The notes under the pieces were generated by a model. The model had not been told where the DNA came from and did not search any database. It saw only the letters and a program-made list of their open reading frames with translations. The translations under genes and the position numbers were made by a program. DNA of 64,000 nucleotides from positions 1 through 64,000 of the forward strand of contig NZ_UEYQ01000008.1 in NCBI RefSeq assembly GCF_900492205.1. Reading direction: 5' to 3'. Position 1 is the first letter of the stretch, and each line of letters begins with the position of its first letter. Below are positions 7,702 to 16,450 of this stretch, in pieces. This DNA is from Ciceribacter sp. T2.26MG-112.2. Lineage in GTDB: Bacteria; Pseudomonadota; Alphaproteobacteria; Rhizobiales; Rhizobiaceae.

Positions 7702-8640
7702 TTGAGCCTTTTGTTTCTCGTGATGAGGCGGTTGTTCCAGCTTTCCGGCGTATTGATCGGGATCAGCGTCGTGACCTTCCTGCTGCTGCATCTTGCGCCC
7801 GGCGATCCTGCCCGCCTGCTTGCGGGCGCCCGCGCGACCCCCGAAACGATCGCGGCTATCCGCGCGGAGTATGGACTGGACCAGCCGCTGTGGCGGCAAT
7901 ACGCGACCTACTTCTTGAGCCTGCTCGGGGGCGATATCGGCCAATCCCTGCGGTTCCAGCGGTCGGTCAGCGAATTGATTTCGCAGTTCATGTGGCCGAC
8001 CCTGTTCCTGACGGGCTATGTGATGGTGCTCGCGGTCCCGACGACGGTCGCTCTGGCGATCGCCAGCGCTCGCAAACCGGGTAGCGCCGCAGACCAGGCC
8101 ATCCGCATTATCGGCATTGTCGGCCTCACCATTCCCGTCTTCTGGCTCGGCATCATGATGTCGCGCTTTTTCGGGGTGGCTCTCGGCTGGTTTCCCGTCT
8201 CGGGCTACGGAGACGGCTTCACCGGCCATCTGCACCACCTGTTTCTGCCCGCACTTTCAACGGCCATCTGGCTTGTGCCGGTGCTGACACAGAGCCTGCG
8301 CGCCGCCCTGATCGAGAAGACTACCGCCGATTTTGTCACGGCTGCACGGGCTCAAGGGGCGAGCGAGCGAGAAATATTCTGGGGCACGATCCTGCCGAAT
8401 GCGGTTCTGCCGACGCTGAACCTGCTCGGCGTCCTGGTGGCCTTCATGATCGGCGGCGCCATCATCGTCGAAACCGTCTATGCGGTCCCCGGCCTCGGCT
8501 CCCTCATGGTGAGTTCGCTTCTCGGGCGGGACTATTACGTCGTGCAGGGACTAACCCTCGTCTTCGCCTGCTCGACGGTTCTCGTGACGTTGGCGGTCGA
8601 TCTGATATCGGCATTCATCGATCCGCGTATCCGATTGTGA
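7702..8640 (+). CDS. ABC transporter permease (DppB-like)
   Basis: A 312-residue inner-membrane permease of the binding-protein-dependent transport family. The N-terminus carries the family signature RRLFQLSGVLIGISVVTF (first membrane helix) and LAPGDPA, followed by a periplasmic loop and five further helices. The EAA loop that contacts the ATPase is seen at TAARAQGASEREIFWGTILPNA. The start is the TTG at 7702: GGAGAA lies five to six bases upstream, whereas the ATG at 7723 has no ribosome-binding site. It pairs with the next permease to form the transmembrane pore. The stop codon is followed 11 bp later by the next gene's start. Confidence 0.93.
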   Translation: MSLLFLVMRRLFQLSGVLIGISVVTFLLLHLAPGDPARLLAGARATPETIAAIRAEYGLDQPLWRQYATYFLSLLGGDIGQSLRFQRSVSELISQFMWPTLFLTGYVMVLAVPTTVALAIASARKPGSAADQAIRIIGIVGLTIPVFWLGIMMSRFFGVALGWFPVSGYGDGFTGHLHHLFLPALSTAIWLVPVLTQSLRAALIEKTTADFVTAARAQGASEREIFWGTILPNAVLPTLNLLGVLVAFMIGGAIIVETVYAVPGLGSLMVSSLLGRDYYVVQGLTLVFACSTVLVTLAVDLISAFIDPRIRL

Positions 8641-8651
8641 GGAAAACCATC

Positions 8652-9503
8652 ATGTCGAATGTTCCAGCCTCCACCGAGGCAGCGCCGCGTGCAGTCAACC
8701 TCAGCCCGCTGATGATGATCGCGGTCACCATACTGGGCGGATGGTCGCTCGTCGCGCTGATGGCCCCGCTGATCGCGCCCTATGATCCTGACGCGATCGA
8801 TATCAGCAACATGCTGACCGGTCCCAACAGTGCGCACTGGTTCGGTACCGACCAGGTCGGCCGCGACGTCTTTTCGCGGGTCATCCACGCCGCGCGCGTC
8901 GATCTGTTTCTCTGCGTGGTCGGCGTATTGCCACCACTCCTGATCGGCACTGTCGTCGGCCTGCTGAGCGGCTACTTTGGCGGGGTGATCGATAGCCTGT
9001 TCATGCGGCTGTACGATCTGACGGTGGCCTTTCCGTTCTTCGTCCTCGTCCTGGCGATCGTTGGCGTCCTGGGACCGGGCCTCGTCAACTTCGTCATCGC
9101 CCTCACGCTCGTCGGATGGGTCAGCTATGCGCGGCTGGTCAGGGCGGAAGTACTGACGGTCCGCGAAAGCGAATACATCCGGGCAGCGGAATGCCTCGGC
9201 TATCCACGGAGAGCCATTCTCTTCCGTCATGTCCTGCCGAATGCCTTCGGACCGGTCATCGCCTATGCCGTCAGCGACGCGGTGCTCGTGATGCTGGCTG
9301 GCGCAAGTTTCGGTTTCCTCGGCATGGGCGCCCAGCCGCCGCTCGCAGAATGGGGCGTGATCATCGCCGATGGACAGGCCTTCGTACAACAGGCCTGGTG
9401 GATTTGCCTGTTTCCCGGCCTTGCCGCCATTTCGCTCGGGCTCGGCTTTGCCTTCCTCGGAGACGGCATAGGACAAATGCAACGCAGCAAGGTGGCCATT
9501 TGA
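8652..9503 (+). CDS. ABC transporter permease (DppC-like)
   Basis: A 283-residue second permease. It has the DppC pattern: an N-terminal membrane helix, then APLIAPYDPDAID and GTDQVGRDVFSRVIHAARVDL, which are diagnostic, then five more helices. The EAA loop is at RAAECLGYPRRAILFRHVLPN. The ATG at 8652 is chosen because AGGAAA lies about eight bases upstream; a GTG at 8637 overlaps the previous stop and would add five residues. It forms the heterodimeric channel with the upstream permease, and its stop abuts the ATPase gene by 2 bp. Confidence 0.93.
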   Translation: MSNVPASTEAAPRAVNLSPLMMIAVTILGGWSLVALMAPLIAPYDPDAIDISNMLTGPNSAHWFGTDQVGRDVFSRVIHAARVDLFLCVVGVLPPLLIGTVVGLLSGYFGGVIDSLFMRLYDLTVAFPFFVLVLAIVGVLGPGLVNFVIALTLVGWVSYARLVRAEVLTVRESEYIRAAECLGYPRRAILFRHVLPNAFGPVIAYAVSDAVLVMLAGASFGFLGMGAQPPLAEWGVIIADGQAFVQQAWWICLFPGLAAISLGLGFAFLGDGIGQMQRSKVAI

Positions 9504-9505
9504 AC

Positions 9506-11158
9506 ATGACGAGCAACATGCCACCCCTCATGCAAGTGGAAAACCTCACCGTCGCCTTCGGATCTTTCATCGCCGTGAAGGGGGTTTCGTTCCAGGTCAT
9601 GGAAGGGGAAATTCTCGGCATCGTCGGGGAGAGCGGTTCGGGGAAATCGATTACGTGCCGTGCCCTGATGGGCCTCCTGCCCGCGCTCGCCACAGCGGAA
9701 GGAAGCGTGCAATTCCGGGGCCGCGACTTGCTCGGCCTGGAGGAGGACGAGTGGTGCTCCTTGCGTGGCAGCGAAATTGGAATGATCTTCCAGAATCCCG
9801 CCTCCCATCTCGACCCGCTGCGCCGGATAGGCCAGCAGATCGCCGCGCCCATGATCCGGCATCTGGGGCTTTCCAGACGGGAAGGCATGCGCCGGGCGGT
9901 GAGCCTTCTCGAGGATGTCGGCATACGCGATCCGGAAAAGCGGGCCCGATCCTATCCGCACGAGTTCTCCGGCGGGATGAAACAACGCGCGATGATCGCC
10001 GCGGCGATCGGTTGCGGTCCGAAACTGCTGATCGCCGACGAACCGACGACGGCGCTCGACGTCACGGTCCAGGCACGCATCCTCAAGCTCCTGCAGGAGT
10101 TGAACCGGAAGCGCGGACTTGCGGTGATCCTGATTTCTCACGATCTTGCAGCAATTGCCGCGATCTGCACGCGAATTGTCGTGATGCGCAATGGCGAAAT
10201 CGTCGAGCAAGGACCCGCGGACGAGATCATCAGCCGACCGAAACATGCCTATACCAAGCTTCTCGTCGCTTCCCAGCCCGAACGCGCGAGTTTTACGGTT
10301 GACAGCCCTCCGCAGGCCGTTGCGCCCTTGCTCAGCATCGAAAGGCTCTCCGTGTCTTTTCCTGCCAGACACCGTCTGATTGGAAGACGGGACAGCAAGG
10401 ATGCGCGATCTTTCCTGGCCCTGGACGGGATCGACATGCAGATTTCAGCCGGAGAAACGATCGGTATCGTGGGCGAAAGCGGGTCCGGCAAGAGCACGCT
10501 CGCCCGGGCGATCGTCCGCCAGAACAGACCGAGCGCCGGGGTCGTTCGCCTCGATGGCCAGGACGTTCATGCCCTACAGGGCAGGGACCTGACCCGCTTC
10601 AGGCAACGCGTCCAGATGGTTTTTCAGAACCCCTACGATTCGCTCAATCCGCGGATGAGCGTGCGCGAAGCGGTCGCCGAGCCGCTCTGGAGGCATGGAA
10701 TAACCGATCGTCGCAGCGCCTATCTTCGTGTCGATGAACTGCTTGAAATGGTCGATCTGCCAAGTGCATTGCACGATCGCAGGCCGCGCCAGCTCTCGGG
10801 CGGCCAGTGCCAGCGTGTCGGTCTGGCCAGAGCGCTTGCCCTGAAACCGCAATTGCTGATCGCCGATGAGATCACGTCCGCCCTGGACGTGACGACACAG
10901 GTGCAGATCCTCGAACTCCTGGCTCGCCTGCAACGCGAACAGGAGCTCACGCTTCTCTATATCTCCCATGACCTTGCGGTGGTGAACAGCATCTGCGAGC
11001 GGGTATATGTCTTCAAAGGGGGACGGATCGTGGAGAGCGGGCCGACACAGCAGGTTCTAAACGACCCGCAACATCCCTACACGCAGGAACTCGTCGGTTC
11101 GGTGACGCATCATTGGCCGCCACTTCCGCCATCGGAAGGAGCTGGCCATGCGGCGTGA
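9506..11158 (+). CDS. fused double ATP-binding protein of the peptide ABC transporter
   Basis: A 550-residue protein made of two complete nucleotide-binding domains, equivalent to DppD and DppF joined. The first half has Walker A GESGSGKS, signature FSGGMKQR and Walker [14 protein letters not shown]. The second half has [17 protein letters not shown] and [13 protein letters not shown]. The usual DEPT is DEIT in the second half, a conservative oddity that leaves the catalytic Glu intact. Each half ends with the HAYTKLL or HPYTQEL motif typical of the oligopeptide-transport ATPase tail. It should energise import through the two permeases encoded just upstream. Fused ATPases of this type are common in rhizobial peptide and opine transporters. 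Confidence 0.93.
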   Translation: MTSNMPPLMQVENLTVAFGSFIAVKGVSFQVMEGEILGIVGESGSGKSITCRALMGLLPALATAEGSVQFRGRDLLGLEEDEWCSLRGSEIGMIFQNPASHLDPLRRIGQQIAAPMIRHLGLSRREGMRRAVSLLEDVGIRDPEKRARSYPHEFSGGMKQRAMIAAAIGCGPKLLIADEPTTALDVTVQARILKLLQELNRKRGLAVILISHDLAAIAAICTRIVVMRNGEIVEQGPADEIISRPKHAYTKLLVASQPERASFTVDSPPQAVAPLLSIERLSVSFPARHRLIGRRDSKDARSFLALDGIDMQISAGETIGIVGESGSGKSTLARAIVRQNRPSAGVVRLDGQDVHALQGRDLTRFRQRVQMVFQNPYDSLNPRMSVREAVAEPLWRHGITDRRSAYLRVDELLEMVDLPSALHDRRPRQLSGGQCQRVGLARALALKPQLLIADEITSALDVTTQVQILELLARLQREQELTLLYISHDLAVVNSICERVYVFKGGRIVESGPTQQVLNDPQHPYTQELVGSVTHHWPPLPPSEGAGHAA

Positions 11159-11272
11159 TGATCACGGTCGTCATGACGGAACAAGCTCAAGCCAACTTGA
11201 AACGTCGAACGAAAGCATGCGGAAAAAGGTAGTATCAATCGCGCATGCAGTGAAATTTCAGGAGCTTTCAAC

Positions 11273-12202
11273 GTGACAGGGACAAATGACGAGCGGCCGG
11301 CCGACGGGCAGGAACAGGGCGGGGAAAAGCTGGACATCGAGGCGATACTGCGCGCTCGAATGGATCAGTTTTCCCCGTCCGAGCAAAGCCTTGGTGCCTA
11401 CATGCTCGACAATATCCAGCTCCTGCCCTTCGAGACAGGCGCCAGCATCGCACGCGCTGTCGGCGTCAGCGAAATGACCGTCACCCGCTTTGTGCGGAGC
11501 CTCGGATTCGAAAGCCTGCGGGACATGAAGAACCGCATGCGCGAATCGGTGACCGAAAAGGATGGGGAAGTCGACGACTACATGGGCCGCTTCCAGGTCC
11601 GCAACAACCGACAGCGGGAACTGCAGGAAAGCCTCCGGCTGGAACTGGACGCCATCGTGAAGGCGTATGCGCTCGCGTCAACCGACCTCTGGGACGAGGC
11701 AACCACCTTGCTTGCCAAGACCCGGACAATCTACGTCGTGGGCTTCGAGGCATCCAAGGGACTGGCGACGGATTTCGCCACGCGCCTGCTCTGGGCACGC
11801 CCAAACGTCATCTTCGCGGACAACGCCACCGGCACCTTCGGCGAAATCATCTTCGCCGATCCGAAGCAGACTCTTGTCGTCCTGGTCGACACGGCCGCCT
11901 ATGCGACGCGCGGGGTGAAACTGGCGGAAAAGCTGAAGGCTATGGAGATGCCGCTCATCATCGTCACCGACAAATACAGCCACTGGGGCTTCACCTTCAC
12001 CCGGCTCGTTTTCGAGGCGCATACGCATGTGAAGACATTCTGGGATTCGACCGCGAGCCTCGGGGTCATCCTCAACCTCATGATCGACTCCGTTGCGGTC
12101 AAGCTCGGACCGAAAGCCAAGCGCAACTTCGCGGAGATGAGCGAACTCGGGACATTGTTTGGCGAGTTCGTGGGTGGAAGCTATCTGCGGCGCAAGGATT
12201 GA
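11273..12202 (+). CDS. MurR/RpiR-family transcriptional regulator (HTH + SIS)
   Basis: A 309-residue regulator. Residues 20-95 form the RpiR-type helix-turn-helix (SPSEQSLGAYMLDN and ASIARAVGVSEMTVTRFVRSLGF). Residues 130-280 form a SIS sugar-isomerase fold (TRTIYVVGFEASKGLATDFA) that normally senses a phosphosugar or related ligand. The GTG start at 11273 has AGGAG eight bases upstream. It follows the transporter by 114 bp on the same strand and precedes the hydrolase, so it probably controls this uptake unit, either repressing or activating it according to the ligand. RpiR regulators next to opine or peptide transporters without a sugar kinase are frequent in rhizobia; the effector here is unknown. 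Confidence 0.88.
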   Translation: MTGTNDERPADGQEQGGEKLDIEAILRARMDQFSPSEQSLGAYMLDNIQLLPFETGASIARAVGVSEMTVTRFVRSLGFESLRDMKNRMRESVTEKDGEVDDYMGRFQVRNNRQRELQESLRLELDAIVKAYALASTDLWDEATTLLAKTRTIYVVGFEASKGLATDFATRLLWARPNVIFADNATGTFGEIIFADPKQTLVVLVDTAAYATRGVKLAEKLKAMEMPLIIVTDKYSHWGFTFTRLVFEAHTHVKTFWDSTASLGVILNLMIDSVAVKLGPKAKRNFAEMSELGTLFGEFVGGSYLRRKD

Positions 12203-12240
12203 GCCGCCAAGAATACAAACTGCAGCGAGAGCAAGCGAAC

Positions 12241-13431
12241 ATGAGAGCCGACAGTGATATTGCGTTCCGCGATCCGACCCAGCCCGGGTCCTCCCTCATT
12301 CCCAGGGAAGATTGGGACCGCGCACCCTGGAACCGCTGGTCGTTCCAGAACCTGCGTGAAATCGTCCCGACCGCGCGGGTTTGGCGCGGCGAAGGACCGG
12401 TAAGCCCGCTGCCGGCGTCGCCTCGGGATATCGATTCTCTCGCCTTCGAAATCGACGGGCATCGCGATACGATCGGTCGCCATATTGAGGCGAACTTTGC
12501 GGATGGCTTTCTCGTCCTGCACCGCGGCGAGGTCGTCGCCGAGCGATATCTGAACGGCATGACCGAGCGCACTCTGCATCTGTCGCAATCGGTCTCCAAG
12601 TCGATTGCGGGCACGGTCGCGGGCATACTTGCCGATCGCGGCGAACTCGATGTCGAGGCGCTCGTCACCCGATACCTTCCGGAACTGGAAGACACGGCTT
12701 ATCGCGGCGCTACGGTCCAGCACGTGCTGGACATGACGAGCGGCGTAGCGTTCGACGAAACCTATACCGCGCGCGATTCCCACATGGCCAAACTGGATGT
12801 CGCCTGCGGATGGAAAGCGGGCAGTGACCCGTCGTGGCCGAAGACCGTCTGGGAACTGATCCTGACCCTGAAGGAAGTCGAATGCGCTCACGGGACGTCT
12901 TTTCGCTACCGCTCGATTGAAACGGACGTGCTCGCCTTCATACTGCAGCGTATCAGCGGCATCGCGCTTGCGGATCTGGTCGCACGTGAATTGTGGGCGC
13001 CGATGGGCGCACAGGAGGACGCCTGTTTCACCGTCGATCCGTCAGGCTACGCGCTCGCCAGCGGCGGCTTCAATGCAACCTTGCGGGACTATGGCCGCTT
13101 CGCTTTGCTGCATCTTGGTGATGGAGAAATCAACGGAAGGCGCATCGTGCCGGCCACCTGGATCGACAACACGCGCCGTGGCGGAGGCGGTCCATTCGGC
13201 GGGGTCTACCGTGAAGTGCTGCCGCACGGCGCCTATCACAACCAGTTCTGGATCGAGGAACCTCGCCGGCAGACCTATATGGCGCGCGGCGTCTTCGGCC
13301 AGATGATCTACCTGGATCCCGGCGCCGAATTCTCAGCCGTCGTACTTTCCAGTTGGCCGGAGTTTCTGGATGTCAGACGCTCGCGCACCACCTTGGCGGC
13401 GCTGCACGCCATTCGCGAGGCCTTGGCCTGA
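12241..13431 (+). CDS. serine hydrolase, class C beta-lactamase fold (6-aminohexanoate-dimer hydrolase-like)
   Basis: A 396-residue cytoplasmic-looking hydrolase of the beta-lactamase/NylB group. The catalytic S-x-x-K is seen in LSQSVSKSIAG and the second motif Tyr in SFRYRSIETDVL, matching the Y-x-S arrangement of 6-aminohexanoate-dimer hydrolases. VLDMTSGVAFDE and GGFNATLRDYGRFALLHLGDG are further family blocks. No signal peptide is seen. I prefer the ATG at 12241; a TTG at 12199 would overlap the regulator's stop and add 14 residues of low conservation. As last gene of the transporter operon it may cleave the imported compound, an amide, ester or D-amino-acid peptide. Esterase or D-aminopeptidase activity is also possible in this family. 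Confidence 0.85.
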   Translation: MRADSDIAFRDPTQPGSSLIPREDWDRAPWNRWSFQNLREIVPTARVWRGEGPVSPLPASPRDIDSLAFEIDGHRDTIGRHIEANFADGFLVLHRGEVVAERYLNGMTERTLHLSQSVSKSIAGTVAGILADRGELDVEALVTRYLPELEDTAYRGATVQHVLDMTSGVAFDETYTARDSHMAKLDVACGWKAGSDPSWPKTVWELILTLKEVECAHGTSFRYRSIETDVLAFILQRISGIALADLVARELWAPMGAQEDACFTVDPSGYALASGGFNATLRDYGRFALLHLGDGEINGRRIVPATWIDNTRRGGGGPFGGVYREVLPHGAYHNQFWIEEPRRQTYMARGVFGQMIYLDPGAEFSAVVLSSWPEFLDVRRSRTTLAALHAIREALA

Positions 13432-13492
13432 GACGGAGAATTCGGGTCTTGTATTTGCCTGTGGCGCGCCCTTGAACACCGTATCGGCCAGT

Positions 13493-14866
13493 TCAGGCTC
13501 TTTCCGCTCGAGAAATTGGAAGCTGGACCGCCGCCCGGACCCCGCTGTCGCGCCCGGGGATGGGAGAGGTGATCGAGAAATGCCCACCGGCGCGCTCGGT
13601 GATTGCCTTGACGATGGCAAGACCCAGCCCGCTGCCCTCTGCGGTCGTCGTGCCACGCTCGAAGCGCTGGACCAGCTTGCCTATGATCTCGGGCGATAGC
13701 GCCGGCCCTTCGTTGCAGACGCAAAGCTCGCCTGCCGCATCGAGCGAGACGATGACGGGCCGATCCTCCGGGCCATGACGCAGGGCGTTCTCGATGAGGT
13801 TGCGGCAGAGAATGCCGAAGGCGTCGGGATCGAGGTCCGACAGCACAGGACCGGACGGTAGCGACACCTCGATCCGGTGGCCGGCGCCGCAGCGGGCGAA
13901 ATCCTCCGCGACCAAACGCAGAATGGGCCGCAGATCGGATGGAGCCTCCAGCCTCAGGCGGCCGCCCTCGGCCCTTGCCAGTTGCATCAGTTTCTCCGAC
14001 ATGCGCATCAACCGCTTGAGGGTCGACTCGATCTCGATCGCTCGCTGCGCGGCAATAGCGTCCGTCGTTTCCGACTGGATGCGCTGCGCCTGGGCGATGG
14101 CGCCGGCAACCGGTGTGCGCAGTTCATGGGCAGCATTGGCGGCGAAATTGCGCTCCGCCTCGAAGGCTTGCCTCAGCCGTGCGAGCAACTGGTTTACGGC
14201 GCCGGTGATCGGCTCCAGTTCGCTCGGAAGCCCGGTATCGGGAAGCGGCGACAGATCCTGCACGCCGCGCGTTTCGAGAGCGCCCTTGAGCTTGCGCACC
14301 GGACGCAGGCCGTCGCGCGTCGCAAAGGCAATGGCGCCGAGGCTGAACGGGATCACCACGAGCAGCGGCAGCGCGAGGCTGAGCAGCATGCTGCGCCACA
14401 CCTCCGCCCGGTGATCGACCGGCTCGGCCACCGAAATCGTGACGCGCCCGTCGCGCGCCTGGTCCGAATAGATGCGATGGGTCTTTGTATTGCTGAACCC
14501 GACACTCTCGAAGGGCGGGAACTGGAAGCCGTCCGATCCGCGGGATTGCAGCAGAATCTTGCCCTTCAGGTCCCGAACGACGTAGGTCACCGGCTCCTCG
14601 CGCTCGTCCAGCCGCTCGATATGTCGAGCGTCCTCGTCCTCTTCGTCGTCGTCGTCGCCAGGATCATCGTCATTGCGCTTTCGAAGGTCGTGCAAAGCAA
14701 GCGGCAGGATCCTTTGCGCCGTTGCTTCGAGGTCCTTGTCGAAGACCTCCTCCATTTCGTGGCCGAGCCGGTTGGCGGTCACGGAGGCTGCGGCAAGCCA
14801 CAGGACCGTAACCGAGAGGCCGACCGCCAGCGCCAGCCGTGCCTGAAGCGAACGCGGCGCTCTCAT
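13493..14866 (-). CDS. two-component sensor histidine kinase with acidic extracytoplasmic loop
   Basis: A 457-residue membrane sensor of the QseC/PmrB type. A helix near residues 10-30 and another near 160-182 enclose an extracytoplasmic domain. That domain contains a striking acidic run at residues 66-79 (DDDPGDDDDEEDED). HAMP-like sequence, the phosphoacceptor motif AAHELRTPVAG, N-box NLIENALRHG and G-box GSGLGLAIVK follow in normal order. It overlaps its response regulator by 4 bp and faces away from a cluster encoding a small PepSY protein and a poly-Asp exported protein. Acidic loops in sensors of this class can bind metal ions, polyamines or cationic peptides. The parallel acidity of sensor and target gene suggests a cationic signal, which is inference. 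Confidence 0.93.
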   Translation of the reverse strand: MRAPRSLQARLALAVGLSVTVLWLAAASVTANRLGHEMEEVFDKDLEATAQRILPLALHDLRKRNDDDPGDDDDEEDEDARHIERLDEREEPVTYVVRDLKGKILLQSRGSDGFQFPPFESVGFSNTKTHRIYSDQARDGRVTISVAEPVDHRAEVWRSMLLSLALPLLVVIPFSLGAIAFATRDGLRPVRKLKGALETRGVQDLSPLPDTGLPSELEPITGAVNQLLARLRQAFEAERNFAANAAHELRTPVAGAIAQAQRIQSETTDAIAAQRAIEIESTLKRLMRMSEKLMQLARAEGGRLRLEAPSDLRPILRLVAEDFARCGAGHRIEVSLPSGPVLSDLDPDAFGILCRNLIENALRHGPEDRPVIVSLDAAGELCVCNEGPALSPEIIGKLVQRFERGTTTAEGSGLGLAIVKAITERAGGHFSITSPIPGRDSGVRAAVQLPISRAERA

Positions 14867-15522
14867 AACCGCCCCAGGCGATAGCCGAGACCGCGTTCGG
14901 TTTCGATCACGTGCGCGCCAAGCTTCTTGCGCAAGCGACTGACATGCACCTCGATCGCGTTGCTGTCGATCTCGGTGTCGAAGGAATAGAGCCTTTCCTC
15001 AAGCTGGTTCTTGGAAAGCAACTGTCCGGGACGTTGCAGGAAAGCCTCGAACAACACCCATTCGCGCGCGGTCAGGACCACAGGCCGGCCATCCTTGAGG
15101 ATGCTGCGCGCCGCGACATCGATCTCCAGCGGGCCGAGCGTGATCAACGGATTTGGATTGCCGACATAGCGCCGGGCCACGGAGCCGATGCGCGCCGAGA
15201 GTTCGGCAAGGTCGAAGGGTTTGACCATGTAGTCGTCAGCCCCGGCATTCAGGCCCTCGATCCGGTCGGAGACCTGGTCGAGCGCAGTGAGGATGATGAC
15301 GGGGGTGACGTCCCCTCGCCCGCGCAGAACCTTGAGGAAGGGAATGCCGCGCCCGTCGGGCAGCATCAGATCAAGGAGAACGAGGTCGTAGACGGCGCTT
15401 GTCAGCGCGTCGCCCGCCCGGTCGAGCCGCATCACCCAATCGACCGAATGGCCGTCGGCGGCGATCTGGTCGCGAACGGCAGCGCCCAGCACGGTATCGT
15501 CTTCGACCAGCAGCACCCTCAT
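14863..15522 (-). CDS. OmpR-family response regulator
   Basis: A 219-residue response regulator. The receiver has the acidic pair VEDD near residues 7-9, phosphoacceptor Asp51 in LVLLDLMLPDGRG, Thr in ILTALD and Lys in VKPFD. The C-terminal winged helix is complete (LTAREWVLFEAFLQRPGQ, IDSNAIEVHVSRLRKKLG, ERGLGYRLG). It is of the QseB/PmrA/TctD subgroup. The start codon of the sensor gene overlaps its stop in an ATGA arrangement, so the pair is co-translated. It is divergent from the PepSY/DUF2271/ApbE cluster, which it most likely controls; a 14-bp repeated sequence upstream of two target genes is a candidate binding site. Confidence 0.94.
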   Translation of the reverse strand: MRVLLVEDDTVLGAAVRDQIAADGHSVDWVMRLDRAGDALTSAVYDLVLLDLMLPDGRGIPFLKVLRGRGDVTPVIILTALDQVSDRIEGLNAGADDYMVKPFDLAELSARIGSVARRYVGNPNPLITLGPLEIDVAARSILKDGRPVVLTAREWVLFEAFLQRPGQLLSKNQLEERLYSFDTEIDSNAIEVHVSRLRKKLGAHVIETERGLGYRLGRL

Positions 15523-15564
15523 CGCTCTTCCTCGTCATTCCGTCACCAGCTTTAGTCCATCGCC

Positions 15565-15584
15565 CAGCTTACGGGAAGCTGAAG
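15565..15584 (+). promoter_or_regulatory. candidate response-regulator box, copy 1
   Basis: ACGGGAAGCTGAAG at 15571-15584 recurs exactly at 15969-15982. This copy lies between the divergent response regulator and the small PepSY gene, 76 bp before the latter's GTG. It also forms a short palindrome, CAGCTT and AAGCTG around ACGGG, from 15566. The exact repetition at nearly equal distance from two start codons points to an operator. Confidence 0.5.
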
Positions 15585-15660
15585 CCGGGTCGTACCCTCT
15601 GTCAGCGACCGGTCAGGTTCAAGTCGCCAATCTCCTCTCGTCCGAAGCGGAGACATGACC

Positions 15661-15945
15661 GTGACATCTCGAACCGTCCTGACAGCGACACTGATCGCAC
15701 TTGCAGCCGGCCCGGCGCTCGCCGAGGACGACTGCAACATTCCGATGGCGAACTGGCAGCCGCGTGAAGCCGTCCGCGCCATGGCCGAGCAGCGCGGCTG
15801 GCAGGTGAGGCGCATCAAGATCGATGACGGCTGCTACGAGATCCATGCGGTCGATGCCGAGGGCCGGGCGTTCGAGGCAAAGATCGATCCGCAGACGCTC
15901 ACGGTCCTAGAGTTCGAGAACGACGACCGCCACCACCATCGCTAG
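15661..15945 (+). CDS. small exported PepSY-domain protein
   Basis: A protein of about 94 residues with a signal peptide (TVLTATLIALAAGPALA) and one PepSY-like unit: a helix (PREAVRAMAEQRGWQV) followed by beta strands with GCYEIHAVDAEGRAFEAKIDPQT. The C-terminus is His-rich (DDRHHHR), a possible metal-binding tail. I prefer GTG at 15661 because GGAG lies eight bases upstream, whereas the ATG at 15655 is only two bases from it. PepSY units act as periplasmic inhibitors, chaperones or sensors, and this short type is often induced by the two-component system encoded divergently from it. It heads the cluster that leads to the membrane reductase. Confidence 0.82.
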   Translation: MTSRTVLTATLIALAAGPALAEDDCNIPMANWQPREAVRAMAEQRGWQVRRIKIDDGCYEIHAVDAEGRAFEAKIDPQTLTVLEFENDDRHHHR

Positions 15946-15956
15946 CCGAGCCTGCC

Positions 15957-16012
15957 GATCGCTCCCTGACGGGAAGCTGAAGAAGATCGGCTGCCGCCGT
16001 CAGGAAGCGATC
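15957..16012 (+). promoter_or_regulatory. inverted repeat carrying box copy 2
   Basis: A 16-bp inverted repeat with one mismatch (15957-15972 and 15997-16012, 24-base spacer) fills the gap between the PepSY and poly-Asp genes. It contains the second exact copy of ACGGGAAGCTGAAG (15969-15982), 78 bp before the poly-Asp start codon. It may combine an operator with a partial terminator for the upstream gene. No T-run follows. Confidence 0.5.
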
Positions 16013-16060
16013 AGGCAGAGCGGGTATTCCAGAATTATCCCTCATCAAAGGAGCCTACCC

Positions 16061-16420
16061 ATGAACAAGAACCGCAGATTTCTCCTCGCAGCCCTCCTGT
16101 CCGGCACCGTGCTTGCGGCCGCCGGCGCCATCGCAGGTCCCTTCGCCGTCTTCGGTCCGCCCGTCTCCGGCGACGTCGCAGCCGGCGCACCCGTCCACGT
16201 CGACTGGGACGAGGAGGATGACGACGGCTGGCAGAAGGACCAGCGGCGCCACGACGACGGCGACGACGACGACGATGATGATGACGATGACGATGATGAC
16301 GACGATGACGACGGCCGGAACGGTCGCTCGCAGCCCTCGCCGGCCCCCGTCGGTACGGTCGCACCACCGAATAACGGGCTGATCCTCCAGGGCTCGACCC
16401 CGAAGGTCCAGGTCAACTGA
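16061..16420 (+). CDS. exported poly-aspartate protein
   Basis: A 119-residue protein with a signal peptide (residues 1-25, FLLAALLSGTVLAAAGAIA) and no known domain. Residues 49-66 are already acidic, and residues 68-84 are 17 consecutive Asp. The codons mix GAC (10) and GAT (7), so the tract is not a simple trinucleotide slippage product and is probably selected as protein. A Pro/Gly-rich, likely disordered tail follows. Such a tract would bind Ca2+, Fe or other cations in the periplasm, or basic surfaces. It sits between PepSY and DUF2271 genes, with a candidate operator upstream, opposite a sensor that also has an acidic loop. I know no characterised homologue; a metal buffer or ligand for the sensor is my inference. 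Confidence 0.8.
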   Translation: MNKNRRFLLAALLSGTVLAAAGAIAGPFAVFGPPVSGDVAAGAPVHVDWDEEDDDGWQKDQRRHDDGDDDDDDDDDDDDDDDDDGRNGRSQPSPAPVGTVAPPNNGLILQGSTPKVQVN

Positions 16421-16450
16421 TCTCCTCCCATTGATCAAAGGAAACAGACG

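Noticed and set aside
16262-16312. The GAY-repeat tract as a CRISPR or simple microsatellite
   Set aside because: There are no spaced repeats, and the codon mix is irregular while the reading frame and signal peptide of the gene are intact. It is coding sequence.
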